A stretch of DNA of 64,000 nucleotides from NCBI RefSeq assembly GCF_015277775.1, contig NZ_CP063849.1, positions 124,001 through 188,000 of the forward strand, written 5' to 3'. The stretch comes from Paludibaculum fermentans (lineage in GTDB: Bacteria > Acidobacteriota > Terriglobia > Bryobacterales > Bryobacteraceae). Below are positions 32,581 through 40,459 of the stretch, one piece after another (the stretch's first letter is position 1; every line of letters begins with the position of its first letter). Below the pieces are notes generated by a model. That model was not told the origin of the DNA and searched no databases. It was given only the letters and a program-made list of their open reading frames with translations. The translations under genes and the position numbers were made by a program.

Positions 32581-33342
32581 ATGGCGATCGCACTGATGCT
32601 CTTCGCGCTTCTCTCCGGCGATACTGCCTGGAGGCAATTCTCGGACTGGTTCAGTAAGGAGGGCACACCTGGAGCCCCGGCCGATGTATTGCAGGCGTAC
32701 TCAAAACAATTGGAGTCGCAAGGCGTGGCCGCTGATGATGTCCGTGCCCGCGTGAAGGACGTCCAGGACTATCTCGTCGCCCATCCGCGGGAAGGACTCA
32801 CCCTCCACTTCAACCGGATCTTCACTTGGAAAGCTGCTCCGTTCACCCGCGAACCCAGCGCCTTCCTCCGGCGGATATCTGCCACCAGAAAGCCCGGCCG
32901 TGCCCTGGACATTGCCATGGGGCAGGGTCGCAATTCGATCTGGCTCGCGAAGGCCGGCTGGACTGTCAGCGGCTACGACATCTCGGACGAGGCGCTGCGC
33001 CAGGCGAACGCTCTTGCCTCCGAGGTTGGCGTGAAGCTCGACACAAAACTCGCGTCGCATGACGAGTACGAACTGGGTGTCGCCCAATGGGATCTGATCG
33101 TGATGAGCTACGCCTTCACGAATCTACACGACGCGGCCTATATGAAACGTGTCCAGGATTCCTTGAAGCCAGGAGGGATGTTGTTGATTGAGGGCTTCGG
33201 CGGCGGTCCGCCCCGTGAGCCCAACCAGGTGCTCAATGCCTTCCTCACTTACCGTGTGCTGTACTTCGAAGAACTGCCGGACATCGCGGATTGGGGACAG
33301 ATGAAGGCTCCGCTGATGCGGATGGCCCTGGAGAAGCCGTAG
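32581..33342 (+). CDS. Class I SAM-dependent methyltransferase with N-terminal secretion-like segment
   Basis: 253 residues. The first 80 are not part of the catalytic fold and open with a short hydrophobic stretch (MAIALMLFALLSGD). The methyltransferase core has ALDIAMGQGRNSIWLAKAGW (motif I and helix), VSGYDISDEALRQA (acidic residue that binds the ribose), WDLIVMSYAFTNLH and LKPGGMLLIEGFGG. The methyl acceptor is unknown; TehB-like proteins are the nearest type. The gene is divergent from the SRPBCC-arsR operon, and the distal ArsR palindrome is 95 bp upstream. Confidence 0.85.
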   Translation: MAIALMLFALLSGDTAWRQFSDWFSKEGTPGAPADVLQAYSKQLESQGVAADDVRARVKDVQDYLVAHPREGLTLHFNRIFTWKAAPFTREPSAFLRRISATRKPGRALDIAMGQGRNSIWLAKAGWTVSGYDISDEALRQANALASEVGVKLDTKLASHDEYELGVAQWDLIVMSYAFTNLHDAAYMKRVQDSLKPGGMLLIEGFGGGPPREPNQVLNAFLTYRVLYFEELPDIADWGQMKAPLMRMALEKP

Positions 33343-33457
33343 GGCAACTTGCGCACCATGACCTTTGCCATGCCCATGGCCACCCCCGCGCGGGCTGCAA
33401 CTACTCATTGCCGCCCCCGCGGGGGATGAATCCGGCAAGTTCCGAGCTTCGCGCCCC

Positions 33458-34387
33458 TTACTTCTTCTTCTGCGGATCCAGGGTCAGGTGGTTCTTCAAG
33501 TACTCCTGCCCCTCTTTGGCGATGAAGAAGTCCATCCAGACGTAGTGCAGTTTCTTGCCGCCGGCCACTTCGGCCCCGTGATTCGAACCCAGCGGTATAT
33601 GCAGGATCGAGAACTCCGTCAGGTTCGCGTTGTGCTCGTCCGCAAGCACGGTAATATCGTTGCCCTTCAGTCCGAGAAAGATCTGCTCGAGCATCGGGTG
33701 CTTGTGCCGGCCCACCGTATCGGGACCCGTCGTCTCCACCGTGCCCACCGCCATCCTGGGCACATAGTTCTCCGGCAGCAGCGTCCGGCTCACCGTCTTC
33801 GGACTCTTGATCGCCTCGCCGTAGGGTGTGCACTCGCTGAACTTCTTCACCAGCGGAGCCGCATTGTTCTGCGGGAACTTCTTCAGTTCCGCCAGATCGT
33901 CCGCGGTCAGTTCCCTCCGCACGCGCACCGCTCGCAGCACTTCGCCCTTCGCCACGTCGATCTGCCACGCCACTCCTTGCGGAGCCCGCGCGATCGTCTC
34001 ACCCTGGACGTCGTACTTTGCGCTGCCCGCGTGCATCGTGCCCTTGCCCTCAAGCACCAGCCAGACCACCGCTTCCTTCGCGTGGGCGGGCTCCACATGC
34101 TGGCCCGGACCCACGATGAGCACCTGGTCCGTACTCACTCCATGGATCTCGCCCGTCAACACCGGTTTGACCTGGACCCCGGCCTTGCCCGCAGGCAGAT
34201 TCCACTTCTCCAGCGGAATCCCGCTGCCGGCAGCGGCCGCCCAGGCGGATCCGGCCAGTATTGCCGCCACCCCGGCCCCGGCAAGCCATCGCCGTGTCCT
34301 TCCGCCAGTTGTCCGTGAATCGATGCCCTGTGCCGCCAGGGATCCAGCAGCCGCAGGCCGCGTTTCTAAATGTCCAATCGTCCTCAT
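33458..34387 (-). CDS. Exported bicupin protein
   Basis: 309 residues with a Tat-like signal near residue 31 (GRTRRWLAGAGVAAILAG). Two cupin modules follow. The first has VGPGQHVEPAHAKEAVVWLVLEG; the second has TVGRHKHPMLEQIFLGLKG with HxH, Glu and later His (GSNHGAEV) positioned as metal ligands. Periplasmic location is likely, with unknown activity. It lies 48 bp downstream of the cyclase gene on the same strand, so the two are probably cotranscribed. Confidence 0.8.
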   Translation of the reverse strand: MRTIGHLETRPAAAGSLAAQGIDSRTTGGRTRRWLAGAGVAAILAGSAWAAAAGSGIPLEKWNLPAGKAGVQVKPVLTGEIHGVSTDQVLIVGPGQHVEPAHAKEAVVWLVLEGKGTMHAGSAKYDVQGETIARAPQGVAWQIDVAKGEVLRAVRVRRELTADDLAELKKFPQNNAAPLVKKFSECTPYGEAIKSPKTVSRTLLPENYVPRMAVGTVETTGPDTVGRHKHPMLEQIFLGLKGNDITVLADEHNANLTEFSILHIPLGSNHGAEVAGGKKLHYVWMDFFIAKEGQEYLKNHLTLDPQKKK

Positions 34388-34435
34388 AAGCCACTACGAT
34401 CATACTCGCGGCGGTGGCAGCCCGCTGCTAGCCAT

Positions 34436-35398
34436 TCAGAAGATCGCGATTGGATTCAGCGCCGACCCTGTGGCTCCAGGCACCGTCAACGGAGCCGCCG
34501 TCAACAGGAAGTCCCAGCGCTTCCGTTTGCGGCTCTCTCGGCTCAGTTCCTCCAGATCGACATTGTCGAGGATCGGGGTGCCCATCGCGACGATCACCAG
34601 CGTATGGACTGGCTGCTGGATGCCCTCCACCTGCGAGGGCCAGACGTCGGCGGACGCGTCGCTGCCCAGAACGGCGATATCGCGCTTGTGCAGCCACGCC
34701 ACGCTCGACGCATGCAGGCCCGCACGCTCCGCCATCGACCACGGGCCCTTCTCCACGCGCCGTGCCCAACGGCCCGTCCGGATCAGGACGACGTCTCCGG
34801 GTTTCACCCGCAAGCCCGTCTTCTTTTCCCACGCGTCCAGGTCTTCCGGGAAGATCGCCGCGCCCGGCTCCAGATACGGCACGCCCTTCAACTCCGGCAC
34901 GTCGATCAGGATCCCGCGCGCAAACAGCCCGTTCCTCGCGGCCTCAATCGAGAGCCGGGCCGCGCCCTTGCTGGTCACTTCCTTGGTGGAGAACCCGTTA
35001 TAGCTGGACCCCTTGTACGAGAAGTGGCACAGCGCATCCAGGTGCGTGTGCATGATCCCGTGATGCACGATGCTGAAGGAGTCCCGGAAGATATCCGCGC
35101 CGGGCTGCTCCGAGGTTGTGATCATCTCGTGGACGAACGGCTTGGCGTTGTCAGGTGCCTTCTCCTTATCGGCATCGTGCGACAGCGAAACCGCTACGCC
35201 CTCGCGCACCAGTCTGGCCGCGGCCAGTCGGCTCGCCGGAGTGATCAGGTTCAGGGTGCCTGACTCATCCGACTTCCCCCACCGGCCCCAGTTCGACAGC
35301 TCTTTCATCCACCGCTCAAAATCTGCCGTTGTGGCCGGCCGGGTCTGTGCCTGCAGCCCAAGGGAGAACAGAAGGAGCACGACAAGCGCGTTTCGCAT
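34436..35398 (-). CDS. Secreted cyclase-family (kynurenine formamidase-like) metal hydrolase
   Basis: 320 residues with signal peptide MRNALVVLLLFSLGLQAQ. The family motif is HHGIMHTHLDALCHF, providing the His/His/Asp metal ligands of PF04199 enzymes. SDESGTLNLITPAS at the start, GDVVLIRTGRW and ADVWPSQVEG further on are also typical. Relatives hydrolyse N-formylkynurenine, isatin or cyclic amides; the substrate here is open. It is the first gene of a cyclase-cupin pair and is divergent from the DUF1080 gene at 35520. Confidence 0.88.
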   Translation of the reverse strand: MRNALVVLLLFSLGLQAQTRPATTADFERWMKELSNWGRWGKSDESGTLNLITPASRLAAARLVREGVAVSLSHDADKEKAPDNAKPFVHEMITTSEQPGADIFRDSFSIVHHGIMHTHLDALCHFSYKGSSYNGFSTKEVTSKGAARLSIEAARNGLFARGILIDVPELKGVPYLEPGAAIFPEDLDAWEKKTGLRVKPGDVVLIRTGRWARRVEKGPWSMAERAGLHASSVAWLHKRDIAVLGSDASADVWPSQVEGIQQPVHTLVIVAMGTPILDNVDLEELSRESRKRKRWDFLLTAAPLTVPGATGSALNPIAIF

Positions 35399-35519
35399 GG
35401 AACGGAAGTATACACCACGCTTTGCGCAACATCGTTATCCGGGCACGCACGAGAGCCCGGAGAAAGATCCCCTGCGGAAAGGGAGCCTCTCTGGTTCACC
35501 GCGAGTTAAAGTGGAGGCA

Positions 35520-36479
35520 ATGCATAAATCATTCTTATTCGTTGCGCTCGCCGCCGTCCTGCCCTGGACCGCGGCCGCCCAGGACCAGAAGGCATTCCTC
35601 GGCCGCTGGGATATGACAGTTACGCCCGCCACCGGCAAAGCCTTTCCCCAGTGGATGGAACTCGTTGAAAAGGATGGCAAGATCGAAGGCCGTGTGCAGC
35701 CGCGCGGCGGCGGCTGGCGCCCCATTCTGGGTGCGAAGCTCGAATCCGGCAAGATGATCATCGCCGTCTCGGCGGCCGGCCGTGCACCCGCCATCAATTG
35801 GGAACTCACCTCGGCCGGAGCTGACAAGCTCACCGGCATCGAGAAGCGCGGCGAAACCGATGGGCCCGCCCTCGTCGGCCTCCGCGCGCCGAAACTCGAC
35901 CGCCCCATGCCCAAGTCCTGGGCCAAGCCCGTGGCCCTCTTCAACGGCAAGGATCTCACCGGCTGGGAGCCCATCGGCAACGTCACCAACAATAAGTGGA
36001 TCGCCCGCGACGGCGAACTCGTGAACGACAATCCCGAAGTGCCCGGCCAGCGCGGTCCCGGTGCGGCCAACCTCAAGACCACCGGCACCTACCAGGACTT
36101 CAAGCTGCACATCGAAGTGAATTGCCCCGAGCATGGCAACAGCGGCATCTACCTGCGCGGCCGCTACGAAGTCCAGGTCGGCACCGAAGGCGGCTCGCAG
36201 CCCGATCATGAGATGGGCGCCATCTACAGCCATTACCCGCCGCCGGCAGGCGCGGAACTTGGCCTGGGCAAGTGGACCTCCTACGACATCACCTTCGTCG
36301 GCCGCCACGTCACGGTGGTGCGCGACGGCAAGGTCTATCACAACAACGTCGAGATTCCCGGACCCACCGGCGGTGCGCTCGACAGCAACGAAGCCGAGCC
36401 CGGCCCCTTCTTCCTGCAGGGCGACCACCACGGCGTCATCCGCTACCGCAACATCACCATCTCCCTACCGAAGAAGTAA
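35520..36479 (+). CDS. Secreted DUF1080 (3-keto-disaccharide hydrolase-domain) protein
   Basis: 319 residues from ATG 35520, which follows a GGAGG site; the frame extends upstream, but inside the divergent cyclase gene. Signal peptide SFLFVALAAVLPWTAAAQ. An N-terminal region of about 110 residues (FLGRWDMTVTP...) precedes the DUF1080 lectin-like sandwich: ALFNGKDLTGWEP, FKLHIEVNCPEHGNSGIYLRG, YEVQVGTEGG and QGDHHGVIRYRNITI. DUF1080 proteins act in periplasmic 3-keto-glycoside degradation. A strong terminator follows at 36526. A second member of the family is encoded at 46496. Confidence 0.9.
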   Translation: MHKSFLFVALAAVLPWTAAAQDQKAFLGRWDMTVTPATGKAFPQWMELVEKDGKIEGRVQPRGGGWRPILGAKLESGKMIIAVSAAGRAPAINWELTSAGADKLTGIEKRGETDGPALVGLRAPKLDRPMPKSWAKPVALFNGKDLTGWEPIGNVTNNKWIARDGELVNDNPEVPGQRGPGAANLKTTGTYQDFKLHIEVNCPEHGNSGIYLRGRYEVQVGTEGGSQPDHEMGAIYSHYPPPAGAELGLGKWTSYDITFVGRHVTVVRDGKVYHNNVEIPGPTGGALDSNEAEPGPFFLQGDHHGVIRYRNITISLPKK

Positions 36480-36525
36480 CCGCGTGCTTCGCCCTTCCAG
36501 GGGAGAGGCATTGGAATGTACACCG

Positions 36526-36575
36526 AATGGCCGGGCCGCCCTTTCACGGGAGCTGCCCGGCCATTCTCCATTTTG
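36526..36575 (+). terminator. Strong intrinsic terminator after the DUF1080 gene
   Basis: AATGGCCGGG (36526-36535) pairs perfectly with CCCGGCCATT (36556-36565), a 10-bp stem with a 20-nt loop, followed by CTCCATTTTG. Confidence 0.85.
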
Positions 36576-36613
36576 AATCGTTGGCAACTCAGAACCTGTT
36601 ACCCTACCTCGTA

Positions 36614-37192
36614 ATGAAGCGAGTCCTGGGCGGAGTACTGGGTGTGGTTGCGCTGGGTTGTCTTCTCTGGACAGGAGAAGTCGCCATCGACGCCGTATTC
36701 AATCCCTGGGCTCATTCCGGCCTGGGGGTTTCGACTTTGACCGGCACCTGGGTGGGGGGCTACTCCGATCTCGATGGCCGGCAGCGCACCGCCTTCCTCG
36801 AGCTGCGGCGCAACATGACACCCGGCGGCCGCTACGAGGACGAGGACAGCCGGATCACTGGAGAACTCCACGTCTGCGGCTCTTCCGGCGCCAGTTACAC
36901 CATCTCGGGAGACCCGCACGGCTGGCGCGGCACGGCGTTCTCCATCCGGCGCATGAACATCCAATCGCCCGCCAAGCCGCTGGGCTACTACTTTCATCAT
37001 GCGGAAGGTACGTGGGCGGGAGACCGGATCACACTTAGCGTGAAACCTGCTTACTTCGACACGGATGGCGGCATGTTTGCCTCCGGGCCCCGCTTCCCGG
37101 GGCTGCGGAAAACAATGCAATTGGAGCTGCTGCGCGGCACGCGGGCAACCTTCGAACAGACTTGCTCCGCGACCCGGAAAGGTGCCCGCTGA
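36614..37192 (+). CDS. Hypothetical secreted or anchored protein, 192 residues
   Basis: Not recognised. It has an N-terminal hydrophobic helix (VLGGVLGVVALGCLLWTG), then a beta-rich domain with G-T-W-V-G-GYSDLDGRQ and many short strands, resembling lipocalin-like or DUF small beta-barrels in general pattern only. Two cysteines (CGSSG and QTCSATR) could form a disulfide. ATG 36614 is chosen because everything upstream in frame lies over the terminator and the previous gene. The DinB-like gene follows after 59 bp. Confidence 0.65.
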   Translation: MKRVLGGVLGVVALGCLLWTGEVAIDAVFNPWAHSGLGVSTLTGTWVGGYSDLDGRQRTAFLELRRNMTPGGRYEDEDSRITGELHVCGSSGASYTISGDPHGWRGTAFSIRRMNIQSPAKPLGYYFHHAEGTWAGDRITLSVKPAYFDTDGGMFASGPRFPGLRKTMQLELLRGTRATFEQTCSATRKGAR

Positions 37193-37251
37193 CCACCGGG
37201 ATCCGGCAGGTTCCCACAACCATTCCTCACAGTCTGGGAGGCACCTTCAAA

Positions 37252-37785
37252 ATGGACTTCGAAAACTTCTGGAAACCCATGATCACGCGGCAGTTCGGCG
37301 CCGCCCTAGGAATGCTGGAAGGCGCGATTCTGGCCTGCCCAGCCGGGCTCTGGGCGGAGGACGCGGGCCCTCCGGAATGGAAGACGCACGGCACCGTGGG
37401 CTTCTGGTATGTCGCCTACCACACGATCTTCTTCCTTGATTACCATGCCAATGGAGCCCAGGCTGGCTTCGAGCCCCCAGCGCCGTTTAATCTCAGTGAA
37501 CTTGACCCCAAGGGCGTGTTGCCCAGCCGGCCATATACCAAGGAAGAACTCCTGGCATATCTGCACTACACGCGCCGGGCCCTGGCCGGATACATCGATC
37601 GGCTGACGGCCGAAGCCGCTGCCGGCCCGTGTGGCATTCCCATCTGGAAGATGAACAAGGCGGAACTCTTGATCCACAGCCTGCGCCACGTGCAGCACCA
37701 TGCGGCCCAATTGAACCTGATGCTGCGCCAGTCGGCTGGTACTGCGGCGGCCTGGGTTTTCACCGCCGATGTGGACGCCCCGTAG
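37252..37785 (+). CDS. DinB-family protein
   Basis: 177 residues from ATG 37252 with GGGAGG upstream. The four-helix DinB/YfiT fold has three metal-binding histidines; here VAYHTIFFLDYH supplies one set and LRHVQHHAAQLN the other, with THGTVGFWYVAYHT in the usual second-helix place. Some relatives are thiol-dependent transferases (bacillithiol or mycothiol); no thiol can be inferred for this species. It is a soluble cytoplasmic protein. Confidence 0.85.
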   Translation: MDFENFWKPMITRQFGAALGMLEGAILACPAGLWAEDAGPPEWKTHGTVGFWYVAYHTIFFLDYHANGAQAGFEPPAPFNLSELDPKGVLPSRPYTKEELLAYLHYTRRALAGYIDRLTAEAAAGPCGIPIWKMNKAELLIHSLRHVQHHAAQLNLMLRQSAGTAAAWVFTADVDAP

Positions 37786-37913
37786 CAGCCGGCACGGCTT
37801 GCCTCCAGCGCCCAGATTCGACCGGACCCGGCCCTTCTTCCTCGGCGCCGTGAACCGCCATGGCTCTTTGGCGAGCCCGGCAGGGGCCACAACCCGTCCG
37901 GCGGAGTCCGCGT

Positions 37914-39362
37914 CTAAATGCGCTCCAGCAGCGCGGTGAGGAACCGCCAGAACGGCTCCACCGACGAGATCTTCAGCCGCTCACTCGGGCTGTGGACATC
38001 CACGATATGCGGCCCGAACGAAATCATCTCCATGCCGGAGTGTTTCTCCCCAATCACGCCGCACTCCAGCCCCGCATGCATCGCGATCAGTTCCGGCACA
38101 TGGCCCAGGACGTCGGTGTGCACCTCTTTCGCCAGGCGCACGATCTCGCTGCCCGGCTCAGGCTTCCAGCCGGGATACCCGCCCGTCTGCTCCGTCTGGA
38201 ATCCGGCCAGCGCGAACACCGTGCTCACCATCCGCGCCGCCGCCAGCTTGCTGCTCAGGATCGGGCTGCGCTGGCTGGTTTCGAGCTCAACGACGGACTC
38301 CTTCAAACTGACGATTGCCAGGTTCGTGGAGGTCTGCACCAGCCCGGGCACGTCCGGACTCATCGCCAGCACACCATGATGCTGACTGGCCAGAAGCTCC
38401 GCCACGACGCGCGCCTCCGCATCCGCCAGCACCCGCGTCGGCTGCGACGCCGGCTCGGCCGAAATCCGCAGGCCCGCATCGAACGACCCCAGGTCCGACC
38501 GCAACGCGTCCTGCCACAACGTCAACGTAGCCCGGAGCTCGGCGATCCTGGCGGGATCCACCACGACAATGGCGGAGGCCTCGCGCGGGATCGCATTGCG
38601 CTTGCTGCCGCCCTGCAGGTCCGCCACCGCAATCGGACCACTGCCCAACAGCGCCTGCAGCACCTGGCCCAGGATCCGCACCGCGTTGCCGCGGCCCTTG
38701 TTGATGTCCAATCCGGAGTGGCCGCCCTGCAGCCCGGAGACCTTGATCCGCAGCGCCTCCCCTGCCGGAGCCGGCTGCAACTCCACCGTCCGCCACGCGA
38801 CGGTATTCAGGCCGCCCGCGCAGCCGATGCACAGCGCACCCTCTTCCTCGCCATCGAGGTTCAGGAAGTACTTCGACTGCAACAGGCCGTTGGGAAACTC
38901 GGAAGCACCGGTCAACCCGCTCTCTTCGTCGATCGTGAACACAAACTCCAGCGGGCCATGCGCGACATCCGTACTCTCCATGACGGCCAGCGCCGCCGCG
39001 ACCCCGACTCCGTTATCCGCCCCAAGAGTCGTGCCGGCCGCCTTCACCCAATCCCCGTCGAGCACCAGTTGGATCGGATCCGTATCGAAGTTGTGCGCCG
39101 TCCCTTCGTTCTTCTCGCAAACCATGTCCAGGTGGCCCTGCAGCGCCGCCATCGGAGCACCTTCCCGGCCTGGCCGCGCCGGTTTTCTCACCACGACATT
39201 GCCCACGGCATCCTGGATGACTTCGAGCCCGAGAGCCGCGGCCTGGGCGAGTACATACGCGCGCGCCGCCTGTTCCTTCTCAGATGCCCGGGGGATCGCC
39301 GAGAGCGCTTCAAAATGCCGCCAAAGGGCTTGTGGTTGCAGGTCCGCAAGAATAGAGGTCAT
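37914..39362 (-). CDS. pepD: Aminoacyl-histidine dipeptidase (PepD, M20C)
   Basis: 482 residues, the normal PepD length. M20 metal-site motifs: LQGHLDMVCEKN (His and Asp), TTLGADNGVGVAAALAV (bridging Asp), FTIDEESGLTGA (catalytic and metal Glu), NLDGEEEGALCIGCAGG, and near the end HAGLECGVIGEK. It hydrolyses Xaa-His and other dipeptides in the cytoplasm with two zinc ions. Convergent with the DinB-like gene. It is a single gene and its motifs are complete. Confidence 0.94.
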   Translation of the reverse strand: MTSILADLQPQALWRHFEALSAIPRASEKEQAARAYVLAQAAALGLEVIQDAVGNVVVRKPARPGREGAPMAALQGHLDMVCEKNEGTAHNFDTDPIQLVLDGDWVKAAGTTLGADNGVGVAAALAVMESTDVAHGPLEFVFTIDEESGLTGASEFPNGLLQSKYFLNLDGEEEGALCIGCAGGLNTVAWRTVELQPAPAGEALRIKVSGLQGGHSGLDINKGRGNAVRILGQVLQALLGSGPIAVADLQGGSKRNAIPREASAIVVVDPARIAELRATLTLWQDALRSDLGSFDAGLRISAEPASQPTRVLADAEARVVAELLASQHHGVLAMSPDVPGLVQTSTNLAIVSLKESVVELETSQRSPILSSKLAAARMVSTVFALAGFQTEQTGGYPGWKPEPGSEIVRLAKEVHTDVLGHVPELIAMHAGLECGVIGEKHSGMEMISFGPHIVDVHSPSERLKISSVEPFWRFLTALLERI

Positions 39363-39463
39363 AAAGGTTCGTTTCTCACTTCAACCCCTCCATCCTACAG
39401 CGGCCACGCAGCACATGGTGCAAGTTCGCGCCATCCGTGCGACGACATCCCACTTCTCACCGT

Positions 39464-40144
39464 CTACTGCGGCGCCTCGGCTTGGAAGACGATCTTCACA
39501 GCCGGAGGCGGCCAGTTCTGGACACCGGAAGCCGGCCAGATCGGCTTCACTAAGGGAGAGACCGCAATGGGCCGGCGTCCTCGCTCAGCCACAAGTTCCT
39601 GCAACGTCGCCGCCGCGCGTTCCAGTTCATCCAACTGGAACAGCGCCTCTACCCGGAGGTGGACCTTTCGCAGCGCAAACCGCTCCAGGATCTCCGGCAG
39701 AGTCACGATATCGCTGCCCCGCAATTCGATGGCTTGGATCACAGGCCGCTCGACGACGACGAAACGCACGACCGGTCCAGAGCGACTGTCCTCGAGCTCC
39801 CAGGCAACATAGGAGAAGCGGCCGGTGCGATTCAGGAACAGGGCATCGTTACGCAAAGACTCAATATCGAGGGGACCGCCGGCACGGGAGGCGATCAATA
39901 CCCCCAGGGCGGACGGCGGAAAGCGCGTGGCGCCCCTGAACTCAATCCCAACGATAGTTGGCCCGGAGACCTTTGCCGGCCGAGACCCCGGAGGCTCGGG
40001 AACCGCCTCAAATGGACTGCGTTGCGGGGTGGCTGCCGCAGGCCCCTGTGGCATCGCCGCTTGAGCCGGGAAGCTCTGGACCCCTGACAGGCAGAGCCTC
40101 ATCAACAACGCTAATACCGGGGTAAATGACCGCATGAGATCCAT
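39464..40144 (-). CDS. POTRA-domain-only exported protein
   Basis: 226 residues from ATG 40144, preceded by GGGAGGG. A signal peptide (SFTPVLALLMRLCLSGVQSF) leads to two POTRA-like modules: IVGIEFRGATRFPPSALGVLI with SLRNDALFLNRTGRFSYVA, and IQAIELRGSDIVTLPEILERF with QLDELERAAATLQEL. POTRA repeats normally precede a barrel in BamA/TamA/TpsB proteins; here the frame ends after them with no barrel, so it is either a standalone periplasmic POTRA protein or a remnant. No barrel gene is adjacent. Confidence 0.75.
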   Translation of the reverse strand: MDLMRSFTPVLALLMRLCLSGVQSFPAQAAMPQGPAAATPQRSPFEAVPEPPGSRPAKVSGPTIVGIEFRGATRFPPSALGVLIASRAGGPLDIESLRNDALFLNRTGRFSYVAWELEDSRSGPVVRFVVVERPVIQAIELRGSDIVTLPEILERFALRKVHLRVEALFQLDELERAAATLQELVAERGRRPIAVSPLVKPIWPASGVQNWPPPAVKIVFQAEAPQ

Positions 40145-40459
40145 GCCCTCCCATCTGCGGAATTTCGATTTCCAGATATCGGATTGAGACTGCCTCCATT
40201 TCATCATATCCGCGTTCAAGCTGACCACGACTCCTGATGTGCGCCCTGGATCGGCAGGCGTCTGGCAACGCTGTTGAGCCGCGGGCCGAATCTGTATCCG
40301 AGCCGGCCTGATAAAAGTGAGAGAATATTCCTCTTGGGGCGGAACTAGCCGTTACTTTGGCGTAGTTTCCCGTTGGAGTAGAGCTCGATTCACGCTTCAT
40401 TTCCGTCTTGCGGTTCAGGGGACGACTTCCCAGGCCGCGAGGCAAAAGGGTGTACTGCC
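40145..40459. other. Divergent intergenic region
   Basis: A 315-bp gap between the divergent POTRA and RCC1 genes. It contains the 8-bp palindrome GAATATTC (40323-40330) within a near-symmetric AGAG...CTCT frame, and A/T-richer sequence around 40311-40370 where promoters would be expected. No gene or clear -35/-10 pair was found. Confidence 0.4.

Noticed and set aside
33414-33425. CCCCCGCGGGGG palindrome between the methyltransferase and cupin genes
   Set aside because: No loop and no T-run, so it does not make a convincing terminator; GC-rich palindromes of this length can occur by chance here.
37860-39812. A 650-codon plus-strand frame over pepD
   Set aside because: Arg/His/Pro-rich shadow of the M20 peptidase gene on the minus strand; no recognisable motif.
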